NCBI GenBank assembly: GCA_025060475.1
Contig: JANXBZ010000006.1
Span: forward strand, 58,865 to 122,864
Source: Dictyoglomus sp.
GTDB taxonomy: Bacteria > Dictyoglomota > Dictyoglomia > Dictyoglomales > Dictyoglomaceae
Reading direction: 5' to 3'
DNA: 64,000 bases
The notes beneath the pieces were generated by a model. It searched no databases and was not told the DNA's origin. It saw nothing but the letters and a program-made list of their open reading frames with translations. Position 1 is the first letter of the stretch. Every line of letters begins with the position of its first letter. Both the position numbers and the translations under genes were made by a program. Of the stretch, positions 26,346 to 34,901 are shown in pieces.

Positions 26346-27186
26346 ACTTGCTATTCTCTTTAGCTCTTTCCCAGAAAATTAAATAATCTTCACCTAAATT
26401 ATATTGAGTTTCTCCTATTTTAATTTTTAAACTAATGATTTTCCTTTTACCATCGAAATCCACGCTGATTCTATCTAAGAATTTATGAAGTTTTTCTTTA
26501 ACTATTTTAGCAGAGTTTAAATCTGTATTTGGTAATATAATTCCAAGAGAAAACTCATCAATTATACCTTTTACATCTATCACCCTTGTATTTTTATTTA
26601 TTTCTTCAGCAATTCTTTCCAGAATTCTTTCATATCCCTCTTTACCATAAATATTTTTCAATTCCTTATAATCAGAAATATCGATATAAAGAATAGATAA
26701 AGGCTCTAAAATCCTGTTTGCTCTACTTACTTCTTCTTCAAGCCTTTGAAAAAAACCACTTGCATTTAAAAATCCTGTTATTTCATCTAAAAGTATTAGT
26801 TTCTCTTTTTCTTTACTCTTCTCTATACATTCCTTTAACTTGTCGAATTCCCTTCTCAGACTCCCCACAAGATACGTTCCTATAGGAAAAACTAATAACC
26901 AAAGGGCATATTTTAACTCAAAATCAGTTATAGAAGCTGTTACTAAAATATTGTATATAATATAAGTACCATATCCTAATATTACAAAAAGTGAAAATAT
27001 TAATCCTTCAATTAAACCTAAATTATAGGCTATAATTAGACTAATTACCAAAAAAGACATTAAAATAAAGCTCTCAAAATCCACATTAAAACTCCAAGAA
27101 AATAAGAAAACTAAAATAACAAACCAAAAAATCATGAATAAATTAAATATTACAACATCTTTAACATTCTTTATTTTCTTATTCAT
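26335..27186 (-). CDS. Membrane protein with degenerate GGDEF domain
   Basis: About four or five membrane helices (10-110) are followed by a short charged linker and a GGDEF-fold domain (about 128-283). The substrate and metal region YIDISDYKELKNIYGKEGYERIL is well kept. The signature loop reads GIIDEF (207-212), so the two glycines needed for GTP binding are isoleucines. An RxxD sequence (RVID, 201-204) lies 3 residues before the IIDEF signature; the usual inhibitory c-di-GMP site has a 5-residue spacing. The protein is probably not an active diguanylate cyclase and may instead be a c-di-GMP receptor, as PelD is. It overlaps both neighbouring genes. Confidence 0.85.
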   Translation of the reverse strand: MNKKIKNVKDVVIFNLFMIFWFVILVFLFSWSFNVDFESFILMSFLVISLIIAYNLGLIEGLIFSLFVILGYGTYIIYNILVTASITDFELKYALWLLVFPIGTYLVGSLRREFDKLKECIEKSKEKEKLILLDEITGFLNASGFFQRLEEEVSRANRILEPLSILYIDISDYKELKNIYGKEGYERILERIAEEINKNTRVIDVKGIIDEFSLGIILPNTDLNSAKIVKEKLHKFLDRISVDFDGKRKIISLKIKIGETQYNLGEDYLIFWERAKENSKYDL

Positions 27187-28280
27187 AACTCACTCCTTAC
27201 AATAGCTAATGTTAATAAGTTTTCAAGCTGATCGAAAGCATAAAAATTATAATTATAATGATCTCCTAATCCCATATTTTTTCCTTTAAATCTCTTTATA
27301 AAATTTTTTAATTTATTTAAATAAGTTCTTTCATTAAGTTTATGATATAATCTTAATACTAACGTATAAACCCCAGAACTTTCTTCTTCTCTTATTCTTC
27401 TTCCCAGCCAATCATATTGGATTGAAATTTTATTATATTTATTTATCTCCATATTAACAAAATTTAAAAAATTTTTAAAGAGAGTCTTATCTTTTATATA
27501 TAAGGCTATCAAAACTTGTTCTATAGTATTTATCTCTCTAGGTTTTATAAATTCATTTTTCAAAAGATCATATTTTATAGGAAAAAAGATATCAGAACAT
27601 ATTAAACTCCCCAATAACAATCTTCTTGAATTTTCAAAATATTTTTTAATTTCAGAAAACTCGTCCGCTACATATTGGATTTTATCTATATCAAGATAAA
27701 AAAGAGAAATTGTAGTAGAAACCTTTTTAATTCTACCATCATAGAAATCTACAAAAAAATTTTTATAGGTATTGTATTTTATTATCCCCTCCAAAATCCT
27801 TCTTCCTTCTTCCAAATAATCTCTATCCTTAAAAATATGAAAAGCCTTCACTAAAGAATATAAAATTCTAAGAGAATCTAAAAAGGCTGTGGAATTATCA
27901 GGCTTTAAAGTTCTTCTATTTATTCTCCAATAGAGATACCCTTCCTTAGACAAAAAATACCTTTTAATATTTCTATAAAGGACATCAAAGAGCCTTTTGT
28001 TCTTAATTAAGAGGGAATATTCCATTAACTGTCCAAAAGACTCTAGCAGAGAATAATCCGAGGATGAATTTTTTTTAATCTCTGAAATTAATAATCCCCT
28101 ATAATCAACCAGACTTTTTTTTACAAATATCAACAATGAACCTTCATCTTCAGAAACCTTTTTTGCAACCTCTCCTAAAATGAACTTTAATCTCAAACCC
28201 CAATATATATCCTCAATAAATACCTTAAAAATTAATAAGCCAGTTGCTATTAATAAAATAAAAAGAATTAAAAATTTCAT
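27183..28280 (-). CDS. Membrane-anchored GH8-like (BcsZ-like) hydrolase
   Basis: The 365-residue product has one N-terminal membrane anchor (1-20) and an all-helical body fitting the (alpha/alpha)6 barrel of GH8. The segment SLLESFGQLMEYSLLIKNKRLFDVL (77-101) parallels the GH8 acid motif around SEGQGYGM, with E80 as acid. The following WRINRRTLKPDNSTAFLDSLRIL segment parallels the ASDGD-LDIA part, with D128 or D135. Bacterial cellulose operons carry a GH8 enzyme (BcsZ) that trims nascent chains. Similarity is weak and some active residues differ, so it may be catalytically altered. Its start overlaps the GH29 stop by one base (TAATG). Confidence 0.6.
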   Translation of the reverse strand: MKFLILFILLIATGLLIFKVFIEDIYWGLRLKFILGEVAKKVSEDEGSLLIFVKKSLVDYRGLLISEIKKNSSSDYSLLESFGQLMEYSLLIKNKRLFDVLYRNIKRYFLSKEGYLYWRINRRTLKPDNSTAFLDSLRILYSLVKAFHIFKDRDYLEEGRRILEGIIKYNTYKNFFVDFYDGRIKKVSTTISLFYLDIDKIQYVADEFSEIKKYFENSRRLLLGSLICSDIFFPIKYDLLKNEFIKPREINTIEQVLIALYIKDKTLFKNFLNFVNMEINKYNKISIQYDWLGRRIREEESSGVYTLVLRLYHKLNERTYLNKLKNFIKRFKGKNMGLGDHYNYNFYAFDQLENLLTLAIVRSEL

Positions 28281-29686
28281 TATTTGCTAGTTATTTTAAA
28301 AGTTATAGGATAATTTAACTTATCATGTTCAGGAACTTTAATTATCAACCCCTTTTCATTTCTCTCAAAGGGAACTTCCAATTTCTTCTCCAAAAGCTCT
28401 ACCTTTAATACATCCTTTTGATAGAGAGTAAGCTCTGTGCTCAGAGATTTAATAAAAACTTCATCTTTTTCTGGTTTATTCATTAAAATAGCGTATAATA
28501 TATCTTCCTTTGTGGTAAATCTAAAATCTTTTCCTGTGTATGTTATTTCCTTTTCACTAAAAGAACCTCCAGCACTCCTAGTAGGACCTTCTCCATATAT
28601 TTTCCAAGGTTTTGCTCCATATATAGCCTCACCATTTTTAAGAAGCCATTCTCCTATCTCAAGCAGAATCTTCTTAACAGGCTCTGGTATTGTTCCATCT
28701 GCTTGAGGACCAATATTTAAAAGTAAATTTCCATTTTTACTTACAATATCAACAAGTTCCCATATTAACTCTTTGGATGATTTATAAATATCTTTTTCTA
28801 TATATCCCCAGGAAAGTCTTGAAATAGAAGTATCAGTTTGCCAATATATAGGATCAATATCTGACAGCTTTCCTCTTTCTACATCAAAAACTGCACATTC
28901 TCTAGGTACAGCATTCAACTTGTAGTTTATTACTACACTCTTCTCCCATTGGTATGCCTTATTGTAGTAATATGCAAAAATCCTCTTTAAGTAAGGCTCA
29001 AAAGACGGTTGTTCTATCCACCAGTCAAAGTAAATAAGTTGAGGTTGATATTTGTCAATAATCTCAGTAAGTCTTAAATACCAATCTTCTAAAAACTCCT
29101 CGGTAGGTTGCATGGTTTCAGGTTGAGCAGGTCCATATAGATCAAAATATTCCCTTTCTCTTACATCGGAATCAAATTTCATTCCCTCATTAAAGAACCA
29201 CCAGTGTTCAGCTCTATGATATGATATTCCAAATGTTAAATAATTTTCTCTTACTGCTTTAGCTAATTCTCCAATAATATCTCTTTTAGGACCTATTTTG
29301 GTTGCACACCATTTAGTATAACTGCAGTCATACATAGCAAAACCATCATGATGTTCTGCAACTGGGACTATATATTTTGCTCCTGCTCTTTTAAATATAT
29401 CCACCCATTCATAAGGATCAAATTTTTCTGCCTTAAAAAGAGGTATAAAATCTTTATATCCAAATTTTTTATGCTCTCCATAGGTTTTTGTATGATGTTC
29501 AAATTCAGGTGTTTCTTTTATATACATATTTCTTGGATACCATTCATTACCAAAGGCAGGTACCGAATAGACCCCAAAATGAATAAATATTCCAAATTTT
29601 GCATCTTTATACCAATCGGGAATTTTGTAATTTTTTAAAGATTCCCATGTAGGTTCAAAAGGACCTTCAGGAATTTTAATTTTCAT
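28280..29686 (-). CDS. Alpha-L-fucosidase, GH29
   Basis: This 468-residue enzyme matches GH29: FGIFIHFGVYSVPAFGNEWYPRNM (31-54), AKYIVPVAEHHDGFAMYDC (103-121), and nucleophile D221 in QLIYFDWW. There is no signal peptide, so it acts in the cytoplasm on imported oligosaccharides. I start it at the ATG at 29686, which follows a GGGGGGAT ribosome binding site inside the end of GH31 (11-bp overlap). A TTG at 29710 gives a longer but less likely start. It stands between alpha-xylosidase and exopolysaccharide genes. Confidence 0.93.
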   Translation of the reverse strand: MKIKIPEGPFEPTWESLKNYKIPDWYKDAKFGIFIHFGVYSVPAFGNEWYPRNMYIKETPEFEHHTKTYGEHKKFGYKDFIPLFKAEKFDPYEWVDIFKRAGAKYIVPVAEHHDGFAMYDCSYTKWCATKIGPKRDIIGELAKAVRENYLTFGISYHRAEHWWFFNEGMKFDSDVREREYFDLYGPAQPETMQPTEEFLEDWYLRLTEIIDKYQPQLIYFDWWIEQPSFEPYLKRIFAYYYNKAYQWEKSVVINYKLNAVPRECAVFDVERGKLSDIDPIYWQTDTSISRLSWGYIEKDIYKSSKELIWELVDIVSKNGNLLLNIGPQADGTIPEPVKKILLEIGEWLLKNGEAIYGAKPWKIYGEGPTRSAGGSFSEKEITYTGKDFRFTTKEDILYAILMNKPEKDEVFIKSLSTELTLYQKDVLKVELLEKKLEVPFERNEKGLIIKVPEHDKLNYPITFKITSK

Positions 29687-32027
29687 TACTATTATCCCCC
29701 CTATTTTCAATTATTATCTCTTTTACTCCCTTCTCAGGAGTAATCTTTACACCTTTCTCAGTCTTTTCCCCTTTTCCTCCTTTTATAATCTTTACATCGT
29801 GAATGTTAAATAAAATAATAGAATATGCTTTTCCTGAATCTTTTTCCACATTAATTTTTATCTTCTCTTTTTCTTTTCTTAAAATTACTTTCAACTCCAG
29901 CTCCTTCTCCAGATTGTATACCTCACAAAAAGACTCTCTCCCTTCTATAGGCTCAAAAATATAAAGAGTAACATTTTCTGCATAATCGTAATCTGGTCTC
30001 TCTTTGTTATTTCCTATAGCAATAACACTTCCTGGTCTTACCATAAGGGGTAAAGAAAAATAGTCAAACTTTTCTTTATACCACTTTCCCCCAAAACGCT
30101 TTTCTCCTGTAATAAGATTTGTCCATATTCCTACATCAGGAAGATAATACTCTACTACTCCTTCTTCGGAGAAAATAGGAGCAACGAGTAAATTATCTCC
30201 TAACATATACTGTCTATCAAGAAAATGACAGGTTGGGTCCTCTTCAAATTCAAGAATCATAGCTCTCATCATAGGTATACCCCTATTCACTGCCTCTATA
30301 GCTTTGGCATAAAGATAAGGCATCAACTGACATTTGAGATTAACAAAAAATCTGAGAACATCAACTGCTTCTTCATCATATAACCACGGTACTTTGTAAT
30401 CATGATTACCATGGAGTCTTGAATGAGAAGAAAGAAGTCCAAAAGCCACCCATCTTTTGTAAAGATCAGGAGTTGCAGAACTATCAAATCCTGCTATATC
30501 ATGACTCCAGAAGCCAAAACCACAAAGTCCCAAAGAAAGACCTCCCCTTAGAGTTTCTGCCATTGACTCATAAGTGGACAGACAATCTCCACCCCAGTGA
30601 ACTGGAAACTTTTGACTTCCAGCTGTTGCAGATCTTGCAAAAACAATAGCATTTTCTTCTCCCAATTCTTCTTTTAAAGTTTCAAAAACAGTCTTATTAT
30701 AAAGATAAGTATAGAAATTATGCATTTTTTCAGGATCAGATCCATCATGATAGACTACATCTACAGGAATTCTCTCCCCAAAATCTGTCTTGAAAACATC
30801 AACTCCCATTTTTATAAGTTTTCTTAGATAATCTGAGTACCATTTTCTGGCAGAGGGATTTGTAAAGTCTACAATTCCCATCCCAGGTTGCCACTCATCA
30901 GTCTGCCAAACTCTTCCGTCAAGTCTCTTCAATAAGTATCCTTTTTCTTTTCCCTCTTCAAAAAGCTTTGATCTTTGAGCAATATATGGATTTATCCATA
31001 AACATATTTTAAGTCCTCGTTCTTTTAGTCTTTTCAACATCTCTTCGGGATTAGGAAATACTCTTTCATCCCACTCGAAGTTTACCCAATGATATTCCTT
31101 CATCCAAAAACAATCAAAATGAAATACATGTAAAGGAATGTTCCTTTCTTTCATGCCTTGGATAAAGTTTGTAACTGTTTCTTCATCATAATTGGTAATA
31201 AAAGATGTAGTGAGCCAAAGTCCAAAGGACCATGGTGGAGGAAGTACAGGTCTTCCTGTAAGAAGAGTATAATTTTCTAAAACTTCTTTTAGATTGTTTC
31301 CTCCTATAATGAAATAATTTATCTTTTCTCCTTCTACACTAAATTGTATTCTTTCTATATTCTCTGTAGCTATTTCAAAAGAAACTCTTTCAGGATGGTT
31401 TACAAATACCCCATAATCTTTATTAGTCACATAAAAAGGAATATTCTTATATGCTTGATCAGAGATAGTCCCCGCATCAGCATTCCACATTTCTATACTT
31501 TGTCCATTTTTTATAAAAGGTCCAAATCTTTCCCCAAGCCCATAAACCATTTCTCCTACAGAAAGATCTAAGCTCTCCACCATATAAGTTTTTTTGTTCT
31601 CATCAATAGCATATGCCATATGTTTGTATCCTGAAGAGGTTAATTTTTTATTTTTCCAGTAGAAAGTATATGAAAAAGTTCCTTTTTTGGTAATTCTCAC
31701 CTCTAAATTTCCAGACTTTAAAATTATGTTATTATCTTCTTCCATAATTTCTGGTTTATAGTTTTCGTTCTTGTTTAGTTCGAAATAGGGACCTTTTTCA
31801 AAGAGTCCCTTAAAGTGATAAGATGTTACTTCAATAATATTAGGAAATTGGGAAGAAAAGTGAATTTCAAATAAGGGCCCAAAAAGAGTTTCCCCTCTGT
31901 TCTTTACAAAAACCGATGGAGCATAAATTATAATTTCTTTCTCTTTTATTTCGTAATCCCAAACTACACATGGATGATAAATTTTTATTCCTTCTTTTAT
32001 TCTCCAATAACCATCAGTAAATTTCAT
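29676..32027 (-). CDS. yicI: Alpha-xylosidase, GH31 (YicI-like)
   Basis: The 783-residue enzyme is close in length to E. coli YicI (772). The nucleophile is D415 in VFKTDFGERI and the acid/base is D481 in HWGGDCLSTYESM. The alpha-xylosidase marker FDCFWMKEYHW (304-314) with Cys-Phe is present. It removes terminal alpha-xylosyl units, as in xyloglucan oligosaccharides. No signal peptide is seen, so it is cytoplasmic. The ATG at 32027 has AAAGGAGGA upstream. It lies 13 bp after GH3. Confidence 0.95.
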   Translation of the reverse strand: MKFTDGYWRIKEGIKIYHPCVVWDYEIKEKEIIIYAPSVFVKNRGETLFGPLFEIHFSSQFPNIIEVTSYHFKGLFEKGPYFELNKNENYKPEIMEEDNNIILKSGNLEVRITKKGTFSYTFYWKNKKLTSSGYKHMAYAIDENKKTYMVESLDLSVGEMVYGLGERFGPFIKNGQSIEMWNADAGTISDQAYKNIPFYVTNKDYGVFVNHPERVSFEIATENIERIQFSVEGEKINYFIIGGNNLKEVLENYTLLTGRPVLPPPWSFGLWLTTSFITNYDEETVTNFIQGMKERNIPLHVFHFDCFWMKEYHWVNFEWDERVFPNPEEMLKRLKERGLKICLWINPYIAQRSKLFEEGKEKGYLLKRLDGRVWQTDEWQPGMGIVDFTNPSARKWYSDYLRKLIKMGVDVFKTDFGERIPVDVVYHDGSDPEKMHNFYTYLYNKTVFETLKEELGEENAIVFARSATAGSQKFPVHWGGDCLSTYESMAETLRGGLSLGLCGFGFWSHDIAGFDSSATPDLYKRWVAFGLLSSHSRLHGNHDYKVPWLYDEEAVDVLRFFVNLKCQLMPYLYAKAIEAVNRGIPMMRAMILEFEEDPTCHFLDRQYMLGDNLLVAPIFSEEGVVEYYLPDVGIWTNLITGEKRFGGKWYKEKFDYFSLPLMVRPGSVIAIGNNKERPDYDYAENVTLYIFEPIEGRESFCEVYNLEKELELKVILRKEKEKIKINVEKDSGKAYSIILFNIHDVKIIKGGKGEKTEKGVKITPEKGVKEIIIENRGDNSNEN

Positions 32028-32040
32028 AAAAATCCTCCTT

Positions 32041-34833
32041 TTACTCAAACTTAAACCAGTTAATTTTTAATTCTTTACTTCCTTTTATATACATATCTTG
32101 CATTCCTATTAGACTTTCTCCTAATAAGAAAGAGAATTCTTTCCAACTATTAGAAGTATCTATCACTTCAAAGGAAAATTCTTTATCAATTTTGCTAAAA
32201 TATAAAACTATTTTGGATTTTTGGGAAGAGCATAATTCAATTATTATTTTGCTTGAAGGTTCAATAAACTCTAGATCTTGAAATAGTATATACGAGTTCT
32301 CATTATTAAAAATAACATAGGTCTCTCTGAAATTTTCTTTAGTATTAAAACTTATATCCCAACAATCATCAAAATTAAAGGCTTTGTTTTTCTCTAAAGG
32401 ATTCCTTCTACAAAGTTCCTCTCCATCCACATACACTCTTCCTTTTAGTTTAATATCTTCAGAAGAGGATCCAACAAGTATCTCATATTCTCCCTTTTCT
32501 ACTAAGTATTTTTCTCCTCTAACATCCCATATAAAAAGTTCTGACACCGGAATAGACATTTTTACCTCTACCTTTTCTCCTTTAGTTATAAAAATCCTTT
32601 CAAAAGCTTTAAGTTGGAGTTTTGGTCTTTTTAATTTGGAATTTAAGGCCTTAATATAAACTTGTGGCACCTCATCGGAGTCCATTTCTCCAATATTTTC
32701 TATCTCGAAAGAAATATTTATTTCTTCATTAATCTTATAATTATAAGAATCTAGTTTTAAATTTTTATAACTAAATTCGGTATAAGTAAGCCCGTGTCCA
32801 AAAGGAAATAGAGGTTCTTTGTCAAAATACATGTATGTTCTCTTTCCTCTTATAATGTCATAATCAGTAATAGAGGTTAAATCATTTATTGATTTGTACC
32901 ATGTCATATTTAATCTCCCTGATGGAGAGTACTCTCCTACTAGAACGTCTGCTATTGCATTTCCCATTTCTTGCCCTCCATGAGAAGACCATATTATGGC
33001 AGGAATATGCTCTTTAGCCCAGGTTAAGGCATAGGGATAGCTACTTATTACAAGAAGAACTACGTTAGGATTTACTTTATAAATTTCCTTTATAAGCTTT
33101 TCTTGATGGTCTGGGAGTACAATATCTAACCTATCTATTTCCTCTCTACCATTAACTAATGGATTATTTCCAACACATAATATAACTAAATCGGAATTTT
33201 GAGCAATACTACTTGATTTTTCTATTCCGTTTTCTAATTTCTCAATTATAAATTTTTCCTCAGGTAGATCCTCAAGATTATCCTTGAATTTAATTACGTT
33301 TCCTTCTTTTTCATCTAAATAAAGGTATTTTCCATTCCATGTCCTAATCACAAAAGTTCCATCTCCTAGGGAGTCAATATTGAAAAGTTCCTTTACAAAC
33401 CACCCAAAAACCTCTTCGGAAGAAGAGAGAATTCTTAGAGTTGATTCATCGCAAGTTAAAAATTTATTATTAGCTAAAGATTGTAAACTTTTATTTCCCC
33501 ATCCCCAATCTATGTATTTAAAAATTTCTTTTTCAGTTATATTATCGCTTATTGCCCATACTGGACTTATATTAGATTCTAATACCCTTAAGTATTTATT
33601 ATTTTTTACAGATTTTATGGCAACTAGATCATAGGAATCATGATAAAAAATCTCTTTCTCATAGAGTTTATTAACTATGCCTTGTAGGATGGATACCTTA
33701 TAGGGATAAGTACCACTATACCAATCATTGTAGTTTTTATTGGCTAAGGGGCCTAGAACAGCTATCCTTTTAATTTTTTCTTTTCTTAATGGAAGAAACT
33801 TATTATTATTTTTTAAAAGAACTATAGACTTTAGAGCGGACTCATAGGCAAGTTTTGAATGTTTTTCATCGCAAATTTTAGTAGGAAAAATATAAAATTT
33901 CCTATTAACTTCATCATCAAACTCTCCAAGCCTAAATCTCACCTTTAACGTGTTTGATATTGCTTTATTAATATCCTCCTCTGTTATAAGACCTAACTCT
34001 AAAGCTTTCCAAGCGGAAGATATAACTAATTGGGGATCATCAGTGAAAGCATCGATGCCAGCTCTTAGCGCATAGGCTATTGTTTCATAATGGTTTTTAA
34101 AGGTATGGTGAGAAGTAACTGTTTGGCTGAAATCTCCTGCGTCAGTAACTACACATCCTGAAAGGCCAAATTTTTCTTTTACTATTTCTTTTACTATTGG
34201 ATTGATAATACAGGGTACACCATTTACTGCATTATATGCTGTCATTATACATGGGGCTTTTCCCTTTTCTATTACTCTTCTAAATACGTCTAAATAATAT
34301 TCATACATATTTCTCGGATCTATATTAGCAGAGAATTTATCTCTATCTTTTTCATTGTTATTTGCAAAGAAATGTTTAGGAGTCATAGCTGTTTTTAAAT
34401 AGATAGGATCATCCCCTTGAAGTCCTTGAATATAAGCTGATGCCATTTCTCCTGCTAAAAAAGGATCTTCCCCATAACCCTCTTCTGTTCTTCCCCATCT
34501 TGGATCTCTTTCCATATCTACAGTAGGAGCCCAAAGCATAAGCCCACCAATTTTCCCTCTCATATAATAATAAGCTCTTGCCTCGGTAGCTACCACCTCT
34601 CCAACTCTTCTCATTAAATTTCTATCAAAAGAGGAAGAAAGTCCAATGGGTTGAGGAAACACAGTTGCTCTTCCAAGCCATGCTATACCATGGGCTGCTT
34701 CACCACCAATATAGAACTCTGATATTCCAAGTCTTGGTATACCTTCTTGTCTTGTGGGAAGAAGTTTAATTTTTTCCTCGAGAGTAAGTTGAGAAATTAG
34801 CTTTCTTACTCTTTCTTCAATGGAATTTTTCAT
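32041..34833 (-). CDS. GH3 beta-glycosidase with inserted beta-trefoil domain and CBM-like tail
   Basis: Residues 1-310 form the GH3 barrel, with KHFFANN (153-159) and nucleophile D231 in GCVVTDAGD. The second domain is split by an insert (about 401-535) that reads like a fascin-type beta-trefoil: three repeats around NNKYLRV, NNKFLTC and NGKYLYL. Then come REEIDRLDIVLPDHQ and SGRLNMTWY, a fibronectin-III-like part (FPFGHGLTYTEFSY), and a final 110-residue beta domain like CBM6. At 930 residues it is longer than the usual 750-800. There is no signal peptide. It heads the eight-gene minus-strand run and probably acts as beta-glucosidase or beta-xylosidase. Confidence 0.92.
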   Translation of the reverse strand: MKNSIEERVRKLISQLTLEEKIKLLPTRQEGIPRLGISEFYIGGEAAHGIAWLGRATVFPQPIGLSSSFDRNLMRRVGEVVATEARAYYYMRGKIGGLMLWAPTVDMERDPRWGRTEEGYGEDPFLAGEMASAYIQGLQGDDPIYLKTAMTPKHFFANNNEKDRDKFSANIDPRNMYEYYLDVFRRVIEKGKAPCIMTAYNAVNGVPCIINPIVKEIVKEKFGLSGCVVTDAGDFSQTVTSHHTFKNHYETIAYALRAGIDAFTDDPQLVISSAWKALELGLITEEDINKAISNTLKVRFRLGEFDDEVNRKFYIFPTKICDEKHSKLAYESALKSIVLLKNNNKFLPLRKEKIKRIAVLGPLANKNYNDWYSGTYPYKVSILQGIVNKLYEKEIFYHDSYDLVAIKSVKNNKYLRVLESNISPVWAISDNITEKEIFKYIDWGWGNKSLQSLANNKFLTCDESTLRILSSSEEVFGWFVKELFNIDSLGDGTFVIRTWNGKYLYLDEKEGNVIKFKDNLEDLPEEKFIIEKLENGIEKSSSIAQNSDLVILCVGNNPLVNGREEIDRLDIVLPDHQEKLIKEIYKVNPNVVLLVISSYPYALTWAKEHIPAIIWSSHGGQEMGNAIADVLVGEYSPSGRLNMTWYKSINDLTSITDYDIIRGKRTYMYFDKEPLFPFGHGLTYTEFSYKNLKLDSYNYKINEEINISFEIENIGEMDSDEVPQVYIKALNSKLKRPKLQLKAFERIFITKGEKVEVKMSIPVSELFIWDVRGEKYLVEKGEYEILVGSSSEDIKLKGRVYVDGEELCRRNPLEKNKAFNFDDCWDISFNTKENFRETYVIFNNENSYILFQDLEFIEPSSKIIIELCSSQKSKIVLYFSKIDKEFSFEVIDTSNSWKEFSFLLGESLIGMQDMYIKGSKELKINWFKFE

Positions 34834-34901
34834 GAAAAACCTCCTTAAATACGCAAAAAATATTTAATCTCAAATTATACTACAACTTGTTATATAATAT
34901 A

